DNA of 64,000 nt. It comes from Sulfurimonas sp. HSL3-2. Lineage in GTDB: Bacteria > Campylobacterota > Campylobacteria > Campylobacterales > Sulfurimonadaceae. This document shows, one piece after another, positions 56,152 through 64,000 of this stretch; positions within the stretch are counted from its first letter, which is position 1; every line of letters starts with the position of its first letter. Location of the stretch: the NCBI RefSeq assembly GCF_039645965.1, contig NZ_CP147917.1, positions 558,001-622,000 on the forward strand, in the 5' to 3' direction. Made by a program: the position numbers and the translations under genes. The notes under the pieces were generated by a model, which was not told the DNA's origin, did not search any database, and saw only the letters and a program-made list of their open reading frames with translations.

Positions 56152-56254
56152 CAAAAATTTTACTTAATTCTGCTTTTACCCAAAATGGTAATAAAAACCA
56201 TGTCATAATGCAATAATAAGTCTTTTCTTAGTTCTATTTTGGTCTAATGCTGTT

Positions 56255-57274
56255 ATGAAAAAGAAAAGAAATACAAAAAGTAAAAACAGCTCAAATAAAA
56301 TATTAAAAGTTTTTGTTTGGATATTAGTCGCAGCATTGTTTTCAATTGCATTTATCGGAGTAGGTTATTACCTTGGTTATGAAGACGGTCTGAAGTACAG
56401 TGATATAAGCAGTGCAAAGCAGAAAGAGAAAACGCTAAAAGCGATAAAAAAGCTTGACACTGTAACTGTATCTTCAAAAAAAGAGGAAGATATCAAAGAG
56501 AGGTTAAAAACTGTCCTCAAAGAGGAGCAAAACAAATATGCTCAAGAGGGAGCTTCTCATGAATATGAAGAGACACCTGAACAGTTAGAACATCCGCCGG
56601 TTATAAAAGTGATCAAAAAAGACAAAGTCAAAACGAAGCCAAAACTGGCGATCATCATAGATGATGTCTCGTTTTCCAGAGATGTAAAAGAGATAAAAAA
56701 GTTAAACCTAAACGTCACGATGTCATTTTTACCGCCAAATGCGATACATCCAAACTCTGCAGTTCTTGCTTCTAAAGAGCCGTTTTACATGGTCCATCTT
56801 CCTATGGAAGCTATGAACTTTAACGCTTCAGAACCTATTACATTAAAGGTAAAAGACTCACAACAGGTGATAATGCACAGGATAGATAAGATCGTTTCTC
56901 TTTTTCCAAGAGTCAAGTTTATAAACAACCATACCGGCAGTAAGTTTACATCAAATGAAGTGGCTATGAACAGGCTTATTTTTGCTTTAAACAGATACAA
57001 AATAGAGTTTGTAGACAGCAGGACGATCGCTGAGACAAAAGTTCCAAAGGTGATGAAAGCATACGGCGAAAGATATATGGCAAGAGATGTTTTCTTGGAT
57101 CATAAAATGGAAGTAGACTATGTCAAAAAGCAGATAAAAGAGGCTGTAAAAGTAGCGAAATTAAAAGGGTATGCTATTGCTATAGGGCATCCGCATGAAA
57201 ATACCTTAGAGGCTCTTCGCGAGTCAAAAGATATACTCTCTCAAGTAGATCTTGTACAGATAAACAAGATATAA
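56255..57274 (+). CDS. Divergent polysaccharide deacetylase (YibQ/DUF610 type)
   Basis: A 339-residue protein with a cytoplasmic basic N-terminus, a membrane helix (about 22-44), a coiled linker (about 45-125) and a periplasmic NodB-like barrel (about 128-335). Key segments are AIIIDDVSF (about 131-139, the metal-binding DD pair), SFLPPNAIH and HLPMEAM, NNHTGSKFT, and IGHPHENT. The family is a divergent member of polysaccharide deacetylases, envelope location. It is followed by dprA 9 bp downstream. Confidence 0.87.
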   Translation: MKKKRNTKSKNSSNKILKVFVWILVAALFSIAFIGVGYYLGYEDGLKYSDISSAKQKEKTLKAIKKLDTVTVSSKKEEDIKERLKTVLKEEQNKYAQEGASHEYEETPEQLEHPPVIKVIKKDKVKTKPKLAIIIDDVSFSRDVKEIKKLNLNVTMSFLPPNAIHPNSAVLASKEPFYMVHLPMEAMNFNASEPITLKVKDSQQVIMHRIDKIVSLFPRVKFINNHTGSKFTSNEVAMNRLIFALNRYKIEFVDSRTIAETKVPKVMKAYGERYMARDVFLDHKMEVDYVKKQIKEAVKVAKLKGYAIAIGHPHENTLEALRESKDILSQVDLVQINKI

Positions 57275-57283
57275 AGTAAAACG

Positions 57284-58060
57284 ATGAGAGGTTTGATTGA
57301 AGAAAAGATCGAATCTCTCACTTCCATGAAGAACTATCCAAAACAACTTTCATACAGCGGGAACTTAGATCTGCTTGAACACCTAAAAGTATCCATCATA
57401 GGAAGCAGAAAACCAACACCCTATACCAAGACGATGACGCATAATCTCAGTCAGGCATTGAGCCACGTCGGAGTATGTATCGTCAGCGGAGGTGCCATGG
57501 GTGTGGACGCCATCGCCCACGCCGGAGCAGGGGCTGGTAATACCGTTGCAGTCCTGCCAAACGGTCTAGATCACAAGTATCCTGCTATCAACAAAAAACT
57601 GCTCTCATCGATAGAGCAAGAGGGACTGTTGCTAAGTCAGTTTGATGACGACTTTATAGCGACACCATGGAGCTTTGTCGTTAGAAATGAGCTTGTAGTC
57701 GCACTTGGTGAGGTTCTAGTAGTAATGCAAGCCGATATAGACAGCGGGAGCATGAGAAGTGCCGAGTTCGCACTCGAGATGGGTAAAGAGATATATGTAC
57801 TTCCACACAGGCTGGGCGAAAGCAAAGGGACGGATGAACTTTTAAAAAACGGTAATGCTAAACTCATCTTGGATATAGAGGAGTTTGTCGCACAATTTAC
57901 AGGTCGTAAAAAAGAGGTCACATTTAATGATGAGTTTTTAGAGTTTTGTAAAACAAACCCTACTTGTGATGAAGCGGTACAAAACTATCCGGATAGAGTC
58001 TATGAAGCGGAACTCGAGGGGCTTATTAAAGTTGAAAACGGAAAAATATTTCTACTTTAA
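57284..58060 (+). CDS. dprA: DNA-processing protein DprA
   Basis: Loads RecA on incoming single-stranded DNA during natural transformation. The 258 residues form the core Rossmann domain with VSIIGSRKPTPY, the SGGAMGVDAIAH motif, NGLDHKYP and SGSMRSAEFALEMGKEIYVLPH. It lacks the N-terminal SAM domain and has only a short C-terminus, as in Campylobacter. Its presence suggests competence (with PilT at 11.2 kb). It overlaps queA by 4 bp (TTAA). Confidence 0.94.
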   Translation: MRGLIEEKIESLTSMKNYPKQLSYSGNLDLLEHLKVSIIGSRKPTPYTKTMTHNLSQALSHVGVCIVSGGAMGVDAIAHAGAGAGNTVAVLPNGLDHKYPAINKKLLSSIEQEGLLLSQFDDDFIATPWSFVVRNELVVALGEVLVVMQADIDSGSMRSAEFALEMGKEIYVLPHRLGESKGTDELLKNGNAKLILDIEEFVAQFTGRKKEVTFNDEFLEFCKTNPTCDEAVQNYPDRVYEAELEGLIKVENGKIFLL

Positions 58061-59088
58061 AGAATAAGCATTGCGTCGCCGTAAGAATAGAAACGGTAAC
58101 CCTTCTTAATCGCCTCTTCGTACAGAGCTAGAGCTTTTTCCACACCGACAAAAGAGGCTACGAGCATCAACAGCGTTGATTTAGGAAGGTGAAAGTTTGT
58201 CAGCAGATAGTTCACTCTTTGAGGTGGATTGTTAGGGTGCAGGAAAAGGTTTGCTTCACCTTTTGGTTTCTTACCGTGCTGTACATAGTACTCGACTGTA
58301 CGAGTCGATGTCGTTCCGACACAAAGTATGGGAGTGTCTGAGTCCAGTATCTCTAATGCTTTAATCGAGATATCATAGTATTCGCTGTGCATAGGGTGTT
58401 TTAAGATCTCTTTTTCTTCTACGGGTTTAAATGTTCCGGCACCTACATGTAAGGTAACATATGCGTGCTTAAAAGTTTTGCAGACTCTTTCATGCTGCTC
58501 TTTTGTAAAGTGCAGAGATGCCGTCGGTGCAGCGACCGCACCCTCATACTGAGCGAAAACACTCTGGTAGTCTTTTTCATCTTCGGATGAGTCTTCTCTT
58601 TGCATATAGGGAGGAAGCGGGATATGTCCTATTTTATCTATAACAGGCAGAAGCTCTTCAAATCTCAGTTCTTTGTCGTCTTTAAAAAAGAGGACATCAC
58701 GTGAACCGTCTTCATGCAGTCTGATCACTTTGGCATAAAGATTTTCGTTAAAAACTATCTTTGTATCGACTTTTACTTTTCCTCTTATATAAACGTTGAT
58801 CTCAGTAGCATTCAGTGGTCTGTTGATAAGAAGTTCTATCTTGCCGCCGCTCTCTTTTTTACCGTAAAGACGTGCTTTTATGACTTTGGTATCGTTAAAT
58901 ATGAGAGCAGCATCTTTTGGAATATAACGTTCGAGTTCATAAAAGTAGGTGTGGATGACAGTGTCTGTTTTTCTGTCGTAGACCAGCAGCTTTGCAGCAT
59001 CTCTGGGCTCTACGGGATGAGTGGCTATAAGCTCTTCTGGGAGCTTAAAGTCATAGCTTGAAGTTAGAAGCGGGTCGAGGTTATTCAC
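58057..59088 (-). CDS. queA: S-adenosylmethionine:tRNA ribosyltransferase-isomerase QueA
   Basis: Adds the cyclopentene group to preQ1-tRNA, late in queuosine synthesis. The 343 residues contain PLLTSSYDFKLPEELIATHPVEPRD-type start, FNDTKVIKARL, the GAVAAPTASLHFT block (about 191-203) and HVGAGTFKPV. The start overlaps tatC by 4 bp. Confidence 0.96.
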   Translation of the reverse strand: MNNLDPLLTSSYDFKLPEELIATHPVEPRDAAKLLVYDRKTDTVIHTYFYELERYIPKDAALIFNDTKVIKARLYGKKESGGKIELLINRPLNATEINVYIRGKVKVDTKIVFNENLYAKVIRLHEDGSRDVLFFKDDKELRFEELLPVIDKIGHIPLPPYMQREDSSEDEKDYQSVFAQYEGAVAAPTASLHFTKEQHERVCKTFKHAYVTLHVGAGTFKPVEEKEILKHPMHSEYYDISIKALEILDSDTPILCVGTTSTRTVEYYVQHGKKPKGEANLFLHPNNPPQRVNYLLTNFHLPKSTLLMLVASFVGVEKALALYEEAIKKGYRFYSYGDAMLIL

Positions 59089-59891
59089 TTCGCTTGTTCG
59101 TCCTCTTCTTCTTCATCAGTAGCATCATTTTCTTCTTCGTCGTCCTCTTCATCTTTGGGTGCAGGATTCACAAATTTTACGATGATGATAGAAAGACCGT
59201 ATAAAAGGATAAGTGGAAATGCCATAAGAAGCTGTGTAAGTACATCAGGCGGTGTAAGCAGTGCAGAGACTATAAAGATCAGGACAATTGCATATTTGAA
59301 AAAAGATGTTAATGTCTTGTCTGTAATAAGACCGATAAGTGCTAAAAAGTATGCAAAGACAGGAAGCTCAAAAGCGATACCGAATCCAAACATGATCTTG
59401 GTAAAGAATCCTACATAATCTTCGATGTTGATAAGCGGAGTAAACTTGAAACTACCGAAAGTGATAAGAAAGTCAAAACCAAAAGGAGTGACCACATAGT
59501 ATGCAAAAGCGACACCGATAGCAAACATGATCGTACCGCCGAAAACGAAAGGCAGAAGCATCTTCTTCTCGTTGTCATAAAGGCCTGGAGCGACAAAAAG
59601 CCATATCTGAGAAAGTATGATAGGAAGTGCACCTAGTATCGCAGCAAAGAAAGCAACTCTTAAAGCAACGAAGAACGCTCCACCGACCTGACTTGTCGTG
59701 ACCATACCGTTAGCAGCGAGTGCTGAGACTCTACCTACATCGATCAGTGCTTGATTCAGCGGTGCTACCATCCATGTAAGAAGCGGTTCATGGAAATAAA
59801 ACATAATCATAAACATAACAAAAAGTGAGACTGCTGATATTGTCAGTCTCTTTCTTAATTCAACGAGATGCGGTTTTAAATCTTCAAACAT
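59085..59891 (-). CDS. tatC: Twin-arginine translocase subunit TatC
   Basis: Signal-recognition component of the Tat pathway. The 268-residue protein has six membrane helices, HLVELRKRL near the N-terminus (E and R conserved), and FGIAFELPVF. It ends with an unusual very acidic tail of about 27 residues (mostly Glu/Asp), longer than the usual short cytoplasmic end. It shares one base with tatB and overlaps queA by 4 bp. Confidence 0.96.
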   Translation of the reverse strand: MFEDLKPHLVELRKRLTISAVSLFVMFMIMFYFHEPLLTWMVAPLNQALIDVGRVSALAANGMVTTSQVGGAFFVALRVAFFAAILGALPIILSQIWLFVAPGLYDNEKKMLLPFVFGGTIMFAIGVAFAYYVVTPFGFDFLITFGSFKFTPLINIEDYVGFFTKIMFGFGIAFELPVFAYFLALIGLITDKTLTSFFKYAIVLIFIVSALLTPPDVLTQLLMAFPLILLYGLSIIIVKFVNPAPKDEEDDEEENDATDEEEEDEQAK

Positions 59892-60271
59892 TAATTATTC
59901 TCTTCTTCTTTAGGTGTTTTATCTTTTTTCTTGAAAGTGACTTCCTCTTTTACAGGCTCATTTGTTTTTTTTGGAACATTTGTTTCCATCGTTACATCAT
60001 ACAAGTCTTGTTTTATATTATTTATAGGGTTGATGCTTTTTAACTCATTACCGGCACTGGTAAGCTCTTTTTTGTATGCAAGTGCTTCATCTTTGATGTC
60101 AGCCAAGTGAAGTTCCTCTTCAATAGAGTCTTTTGCATTGGCTACTGCACTTTTTATTTTTTTGATTGTTCTTGCTATCTCTACCATGGCTTGAGGAAGC
60201 TTATCTGGTCCTAAAAATATTATTGCTACAACGGCGATAAGGAGTAACTCTGTAAAACCCATACCAAACAT
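59891..60271 (-). CDS. tatB: Twin-arginine translocase subunit TatB
   Basis: A 126-residue protein with one N-terminal membrane helix (about 6-20, TELLLIAVVAIIFLGPDKLPQ), the Gly-Pro hinge, an amphipathic helix and a charged Lys/Glu tail. The GMGFTELL and FLGPDKLP features favour TatB over TatA. It precedes tatC by a one-base overlap. Confidence 0.93.
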   Translation of the reverse strand: MFGMGFTELLLIAVVAIIFLGPDKLPQAMVEIARTIKKIKSAVANAKDSIEEELHLADIKDEALAYKKELTSAGNELKSINPINNIKQDLYDVTMETNVPKKTNEPVKEEVTFKKKDKTPKEEENN

Positions 60272-60340
60272 ATATTGTTTCCTCGTAAAAAAATTTTCTG
60301 ATTTTATCCAAATTAAGATTTAAATCGACTTAGTATTCTA

Positions 60341-61396
60341 TCAGTTTAAGATAAATAGAGATATCTCATCGCTCAATAAATAGTCAAGATTGTAGAATCT
60401 ATGCACTTTTTTGAGAAGTTTCTTTTCATCTGCAAGAAGATCGGCTCTTTTTAACTCATCTGAGGAGAGTATCTTTTCATCCACGCCGACAATGCTTCGT
60501 AGACCTAAAAAGAGTTTTTCCGCTTTTTGATCATCCTGAGTCAGCTTTTCCTCTCTTACATGTAAGGGGTTCTGGATGTAAAAATCTATATCGGTCGAAG
60601 GATAGTATCTCACGCCATCTTTGCACCCCACGGCTCCGCTTCCGGCACCTATGTAATCTTTGTACTGCCAGTATCCAAGGTTGTGTCTGCTTTGGTATTT
60701 GCCGAAGTTTGAGATCTCATACTGGGTAAAACCGTTTGCTTTGATAGTGTCAAATACAAAGTTTGTAAGTGAAAGCTTTTCATGTGCGACATCGGGCGTC
60801 TTTTCAAAAGGGGTTCCCTCTTCGATGGTAAGTGCATAAGCACTCAGGTGGTTGATAGGAAGTGAAAATGCAAGATCGAGATCTGCTTGTAAAAGCTCTT
60901 TGGTATCTAACGCCGTAGCATAGATGATGTCGATAGAGATGTTTTGTACTCCCGCGTCTGCCGCATCTTTGACAGCACGAACGGCATCATCTCTATTGTG
61001 TGCACGGTTTAAGAACTTGAGCTTTTTATTATCAAAGCTCTGTACACCGAAACTGATACGGTTGACTCCGAGCTCTTTCATCCCCTCTATCCAAGTACGC
61101 GTCGCACTATTTGGATTGGCTTCCGTCGTTATCTCTGCATCATCGGCTACGTAGGGCTTTATCAGCTCAAATATCTTCTTATAAAGTGCTGTAGATACGG
61201 TTGATGGAGTCCCTCCGCCTATAAAAACGGTCTCGATCTCTTTTTCTTTTACCTCAAACTTTTGAAGTTCATGAGAAAGCTGCAGATACAGAGCATCCAT
61301 ATATTTCTCTTTAAGATGAAACTTATCGACATAAGAGTTAAAAGAGCAGTAAGAACATTTGGAATCACAAAATGGGATATGTATATAAAGTAGCAT
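60341..61396 (-). CDS. hemW: Radical SAM haem chaperone HemW (HemN-like)
   Basis: A 351-residue radical SAM protein. The 4Fe-4S cluster Cys are in FCDSKCSYC (C10, C14, C17). GGGTPS (about 61-66), EANPNS, and GVQSF follow. It lacks the second SAM-binding HemN features and is short, so it fits HemW, which transfers haem, rather than oxygen-independent coproporphyrinogen oxidase. Order queA-tatC-tatB-hemW matches Campylobacter. Confidence 0.9.
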   Translation of the reverse strand: MLLYIHIPFCDSKCSYCSFNSYVDKFHLKEKYMDALYLQLSHELQKFEVKEKEIETVFIGGGTPSTVSTALYKKIFELIKPYVADDAEITTEANPNSATRTWIEGMKELGVNRISFGVQSFDNKKLKFLNRAHNRDDAVRAVKDAADAGVQNISIDIIYATALDTKELLQADLDLAFSLPINHLSAYALTIEEGTPFEKTPDVAHEKLSLTNFVFDTIKANGFTQYEISNFGKYQSRHNLGYWQYKDYIGAGSGAVGCKDGVRYYPSTDIDFYIQNPLHVREEKLTQDDQKAEKLFLGLRSIVGVDEKILSSDELKRADLLADEKKLLKKVHRFYNLDYLLSDEISLFILN

Positions 61397-61412
61397 TTGA
61401 AATTATAACTAA

Positions 61413-61440
61413 AAGTGTCAAGAAAGTGTCAAGAAACTGT
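61413..61440 (+). repeat. 11-bp tandem direct repeats before the cytochrome operon
   Basis: AAGTGTCAAGA occurs twice head to tail (61413-61423 and 61424-61434), followed by a partial third copy (AACTGT, 61435-61440). The period of 11 bp is one helical turn, as in response-regulator operators. It lies between hemW and the DUF1924 gene. A weak -10-like AATAAT is at 61466-61471. Confidence 0.6.
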
Positions 61441-61503
61441 ACTGAAGCTCTTGATTGTTTTGGGGAATAATTTTGAGTGTAAAGATGATTTCAGGAGAAG
61501 GTT

Positions 61504-61908
61504 ATGAAAAAGATTTTAACAGTTTTAGGTCTATCTGCAGCTTTTAGTCTTGCGGCTCCGATTGAGGGATATATGCAGACGTTGGCAGACGAGGCAAAAA
61601 AAGCGGATGCAGGCTTTAGCGGCTTTGATGCCAAGAGAGGCGAAAAGATATTTATCTCCGAGCATATCGGCAAAAAAGGAAAGAGCATCTCTTGTGCAAG
61701 CTGTCATTCAAACGACTTGAATAAAGCCGGAGAGAACGTGTTCACTGCAAAAGTGATAGAACCGTTGTCGCCAAAGGCAAACAAAGAGAGATTGACGGAT
61801 ATCAAGAACGTGGAAAAATGGCTGAGACGCAACTTTAACGACGTCTATAAAAGAGAGGGTACAGCGCTTGAAAAAGGCGATGTGCTTACATACATCCAAA
61901 ACTACTAA
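61504..61908 (+). CDS. Periplasmic monohaem cytochrome c (DUF1924)
   Basis: A 134-residue secreted cytochrome. Signal peptide about 1-17. One haem site CASCH (about 61-65), followed by SNDLNKAGENVFT and the WLRRNFNDVYKREGTALEKGD segment that marks DUF1924 (sphaeroides haem protein-like). It leads the cytochrome operon, with GGAG before the ATG. Electron carrier or sensor role unknown. Confidence 0.85.
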   Translation: MKKILTVLGLSAAFSLAAPIEGYMQTLADEAKKADAGFSGFDAKRGEKIFISEHIGKKGKSISCASCHSNDLNKAGENVFTAKVIEPLSPKANKERLTDIKNVEKWLRRNFNDVYKREGTALEKGDVLTYIQNY

Positions 61909-61920
61909 GAGGAGAGAGTT

Positions 61921-62499
61921 ATGAAAAAGTATTTGATAATGGCAGCAGGTGCCGCAGCACTCATAACAGGAGTCGCACTGTTCGCAGATGATGATGAAAG
62001 ATATGAGAGAAGAGTCTATGAACATAGTAAAACGTACATGCAGACAAACCCACAAAAAAGAGCTCTAAACGAGTTTGAAACAACATATCAAAAGGAGTGC
62101 GGTTCTTGCCATATGGCATATCAGCCGGAGTTTCTGCCAAAACGCTCATGGAGCAAGATGATGGATACCCTCGATAACCATTTTGAAGTGGATGCGACGC
62201 TGAGTCCAAACGATCACAAGACCATACTTGCATATCTGACAAGCAATGCAGGGGATTCAAAATACACGACGAAGCATTTTTCAAGGATGTCAAACAGTGT
62301 GCCAAGAGATGAAGCACCGCTAAGGATCAGCGAAACGCCGTACTTTATGAAAGAGCATAAAGGTATACCAAAACGTTTCATAGAACAAAAAGAGGTCAAA
62401 AGCCTTGCAAACTGTAGTGCGTGTCATACTACGGCAGAAAAGGGGATCTACTCTGAGAGAGCTATAAACATCCCTAACTACGGAAGATGGGACGACTAA
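61921..62499 (+). CDS. Periplasmic diheme cytochrome c (DHC family)
   Basis: A 192-residue exported protein with signal peptide about 1-21 and two haem sites, CGSCH (about 60-64) and CSACH (about 164-168). The block SWSKMMDTLDNHF between them is diagnostic of the diheme cytochrome c family. The C-terminal half of the next gene is a clear paralogue. It starts 12 bp after the DUF1924 gene. Confidence 0.88.
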   Translation: MKKYLIMAAGAAALITGVALFADDDERYERRVYEHSKTYMQTNPQKRALNEFETTYQKECGSCHMAYQPEFLPKRSWSKMMDTLDNHFEVDATLSPNDHKTILAYLTSNAGDSKYTTKHFSRMSNSVPRDEAPLRISETPYFMKEHKGIPKRFIEQKEVKSLANCSACHTTAEKGIYSERAINIPNYGRWDD

Positions 62500-62509
62500 G
62501 GAGTCTGAT

Positions 62510-63619
62510 ATGAAAGCATATATCTGGAGTCTTCCTACACGCGTGTTTCATATGATGTTCGCCGCTTTTATCTTGGCGGCAATCATAAGCGGAGATGAGG
62601 ACAACCTTTTAAACATCCATGCAAGTCTGGGTTACGCGATAGGCATACTTGTCATATACAGGATCATCTGGGGATTTATAGGACCGCAGTACTCAAGGTT
62701 TTCCGATTTTCCTCTAAGTATGAAAGAGCTAAAAGAGTTTGCATCAAACATCTTCAATCATAAAAAATATGCAGGGCATAACCCTGCCGCATCTTTTGTG
62801 ATGCTCTCTATGCTGATAGTCGTTGTTTTAACGGTCGCAACAGGTGTGCTTACATATGGCATTCAAGAGGGACGGGGATTACTCGGTTTTTTAAACACAC
62901 CTTACTTTAAAGAGATGGATCTGTTTGAAGAGGTGCATGAGTTTTTCTCGACACTGTTGCTAGTACTTATCGCCGCGCATCTTGGAGGTGTCGCATTTGA
63001 CAGACTCATAGATAAAAAGACCGATACGTTGGGTTCGATCGTAAACGGACATAAAAACATAGAAGCATCAAGTGTGACGCTGAACTGGTTCCAAAAACTG
63101 TTTTCACTTTTTGCACTTGTCTTGGCGGCAGGAGTCCTTTTTTATTCGCTGTTTTTTAACTCTGTTTTGACAAAAAGCAGCTATAACGAAATATCTTATG
63201 AAAAAGAGCATCCCGCTTTCGTAGCGGAATGCGCTTCTTGCCATACTTTGTATCCGCCGCACTTGTTATCTCGTGAATCATGGAGCAAAGTGATGGATAC
63301 CCTCGATGACCACTTTGGCGATGATGCTTCACTAGATGACACGACAAGGCTGTCCATTAAAGAGTATCTGCTGAAAAATTCGGCTGAGAGCTCGAGTAAA
63401 GAGAGTGCGTTTTATATATTAAAATCATTGAAAGAGAATGAGGATATAATAGCCGTAACACAGACATCCTATTGGAAAGCACGGCATCAGGGCATAGATA
63501 AAAATATATTTAGCTCAAATGAGATAAAATCTAAAGCAAACTGTAAAGCCTGCCACTCTGATATAGAGAAAGGTCTTATAGAGGACAGCAATATAAAAAT
63601 ACCTAAGACAGGGGCATAA
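62510..63619 (+). CDS. Cytochrome b561-type membrane protein fused to a diheme cytochrome c
   Basis: A 369-residue fusion. The N-terminal half (about 1-180) is a four-helix cytochrome b561-type protein, starting WSLPTRVFHMMFA, with paired His (HASLGYAIG, HEFFSTL) for two b haems. A fifth helix (about 195-220) leads to a periplasmic domain with CASCH (about 243-247) and CKACH (about 345-349) and SWSKVMDTLDDHF, a copy of the preceding DHC gene. The fusion would pass electrons across the membrane from quinol or b haem to periplasmic c haems (inference). Confidence 0.88.
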   Translation: MKAYIWSLPTRVFHMMFAAFILAAIISGDEDNLLNIHASLGYAIGILVIYRIIWGFIGPQYSRFSDFPLSMKELKEFASNIFNHKKYAGHNPAASFVMLSMLIVVVLTVATGVLTYGIQEGRGLLGFLNTPYFKEMDLFEEVHEFFSTLLLVLIAAHLGGVAFDRLIDKKTDTLGSIVNGHKNIEASSVTLNWFQKLFSLFALVLAAGVLFYSLFFNSVLTKSSYNEISYEKEHPAFVAECASCHTLYPPHLLSRESWSKVMDTLDDHFGDDASLDDTTRLSIKEYLLKNSAESSSKESAFYILKSLKENEDIIAVTQTSYWKARHQGIDKNIFSSNEIKSKANCKACHSDIEKGLIEDSNIKIPKTGA

Positions 63620-63620
63620 G

Positions 63621-64000
63621 ATGAAAATTGTTTTGATCTTTTTACTGTTTTTCTCTTTTGGGACTGCCAAAGAGGAACACGAACATAAGCACCATGAGTT
63701 TCATATGCCAAGAGATCTCGGATATCTGGACCTGGATAGTGAACAAAAGGCGAAGATATCCAAGATCGTGTCTGAAAATGAGAGAAAACTGGAACTTCTG
63801 CATGATAAAAAAGAGCTTGTCGAGATGAAGATGAAACGGTTTTTCTTAGAGGATGATTTTGATAAAGAGAAGTTTGCAAAACTCATTTTAGAGTTAAAAA
63901 CGGAGTCGATAACCATCGAGGCAGATATGTTTAAACAGATGCACGATGCATTGAACCCAAAGCAGAGAGAACTTTTTTTATACTATATGAAGGAGTGGGA
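63621..64000 (+). CDS. CpxP/Spy-like periplasmic protein (cut at window end)
   Basis: The frame opens at ATG 63621 and runs off the window (126 complete codons). A signal peptide (about 1-17) is followed by a His-rich stretch (EEHEHKHHEFHMPRDLG, about 18-34), then long charged helices with LTxxQ-like LNPKQRELF. Such proteins sense metal or envelope stress and often lie next to a two-component system. The stop lies outside the window. Confidence 0.75.
   Translation, partial: MKIVLIFLLFFSFGTAKEEHEHKHHEFHMPRDLGYLDLDSEQKAKISKIVSENERKLELLHDKKELVEMKMKRFFLEDDFDKEKFAKLILELKTESITIEADMFKQMHDALNPKQRELFLYYMKEW

Overview
This window is a gene-dense (roughly 60% AT by eye) chromosomal segment of a Campylobacterota (Epsilonproteobacteria) bacterium. 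It most resembles the free-living sulfur-oxidising groups around Sulfurimonas and Sulfuricurvum; the genus is an inference. The evidence is gene order that I recall from Campylobacter jejuni: rplY-pth-LptF/G-lysA-HAD-pheA-hisC-fliF-fliG-fliH-dxs (about 12.4-24.3 kb), ctp-purC-purS-purQ-membrane protein-plsC-crcB (34.8-39.9 kb), and queA-tatC-tatB-hemW (58.1-61.4 kb). Campylobacterota-type genes (dimeric dUTPase, DUF3373, DUF3015) and many small c-type cytochromes agree. There are no rRNA or tRNA genes, insertion sequences, phage genes or CRISPR arrays, and no gene-free stretch longer than about 220 bp.

Layout. 0-3.2 kb (minus): a cut sensor kinase, pabB, pyrB, bioD. 3.3-12.4 kb (plus): a Cys/Met PLP enzyme, the N-degron module clpS-clpA-aat, a DUF3015 secreted protein, an Lnb_N/DUF4105 envelope protein with an apparently non-canonical start, tal and pilT. 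12.4-24.3 kb (plus): the conserved ribosomal, amino-acid, flagellar and isoprenoid block. 24.3-32.1 kb: two envelope proteins, a GGDEF/EAL protein and an ovothiol operon (ovoA-ovoB plus two small genes), then a short four-Cys gene on the minus strand. 32.3-34.9 kb: dut, proA and an orphan ABC ATPase. 34.8-39.9 kb (minus): purine, lipid and protease genes. 40-43.6 kb: clpB behind an HspR-like operator, a tetraheme cytochrome, and an unknown gene behind a sigma-28-like promoter. 43.8-48.8 kb: rpmH-rnpA-yidD-yidC-jag-mnmE-ruvX. 49-54.7 kb: ilvC, a YdcF-family gene, an OmpA-type lipoprotein-like/propeller protein and an ankyrin protein. 54.8-61.4 kb: rpsF-ssb-rpsR, a YibQ-type deacetylase, dprA, queA, tatCB and hemW. 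61.5-64 kb: a cytochrome operon (DUF1924, diheme cytochrome, cytochrome b561 fused to a second diheme cytochrome, CpxP-like protein cut by the edge), preceded by 11-bp tandem repeats.

Most striking patterns: (1) the perfect 10-bp palindrome TTACATGTAA occurs 11 times, with nine near-matches, almost all inside genes and in two reading frames; (2) all six convergent gene pairs overlap at their stop codons, two of them through TTAA, which carries a stop on both strands; (3) at least one and possibly two genes have a good Shine-Dalgarno sequence but no ATG/GTG/TTG where the protein should begin; (4) regulatory sites (HspR-type, sigma-28-type, response-regulator-type) sit upstream of clpB, an unknown gene and the cytochrome operon.
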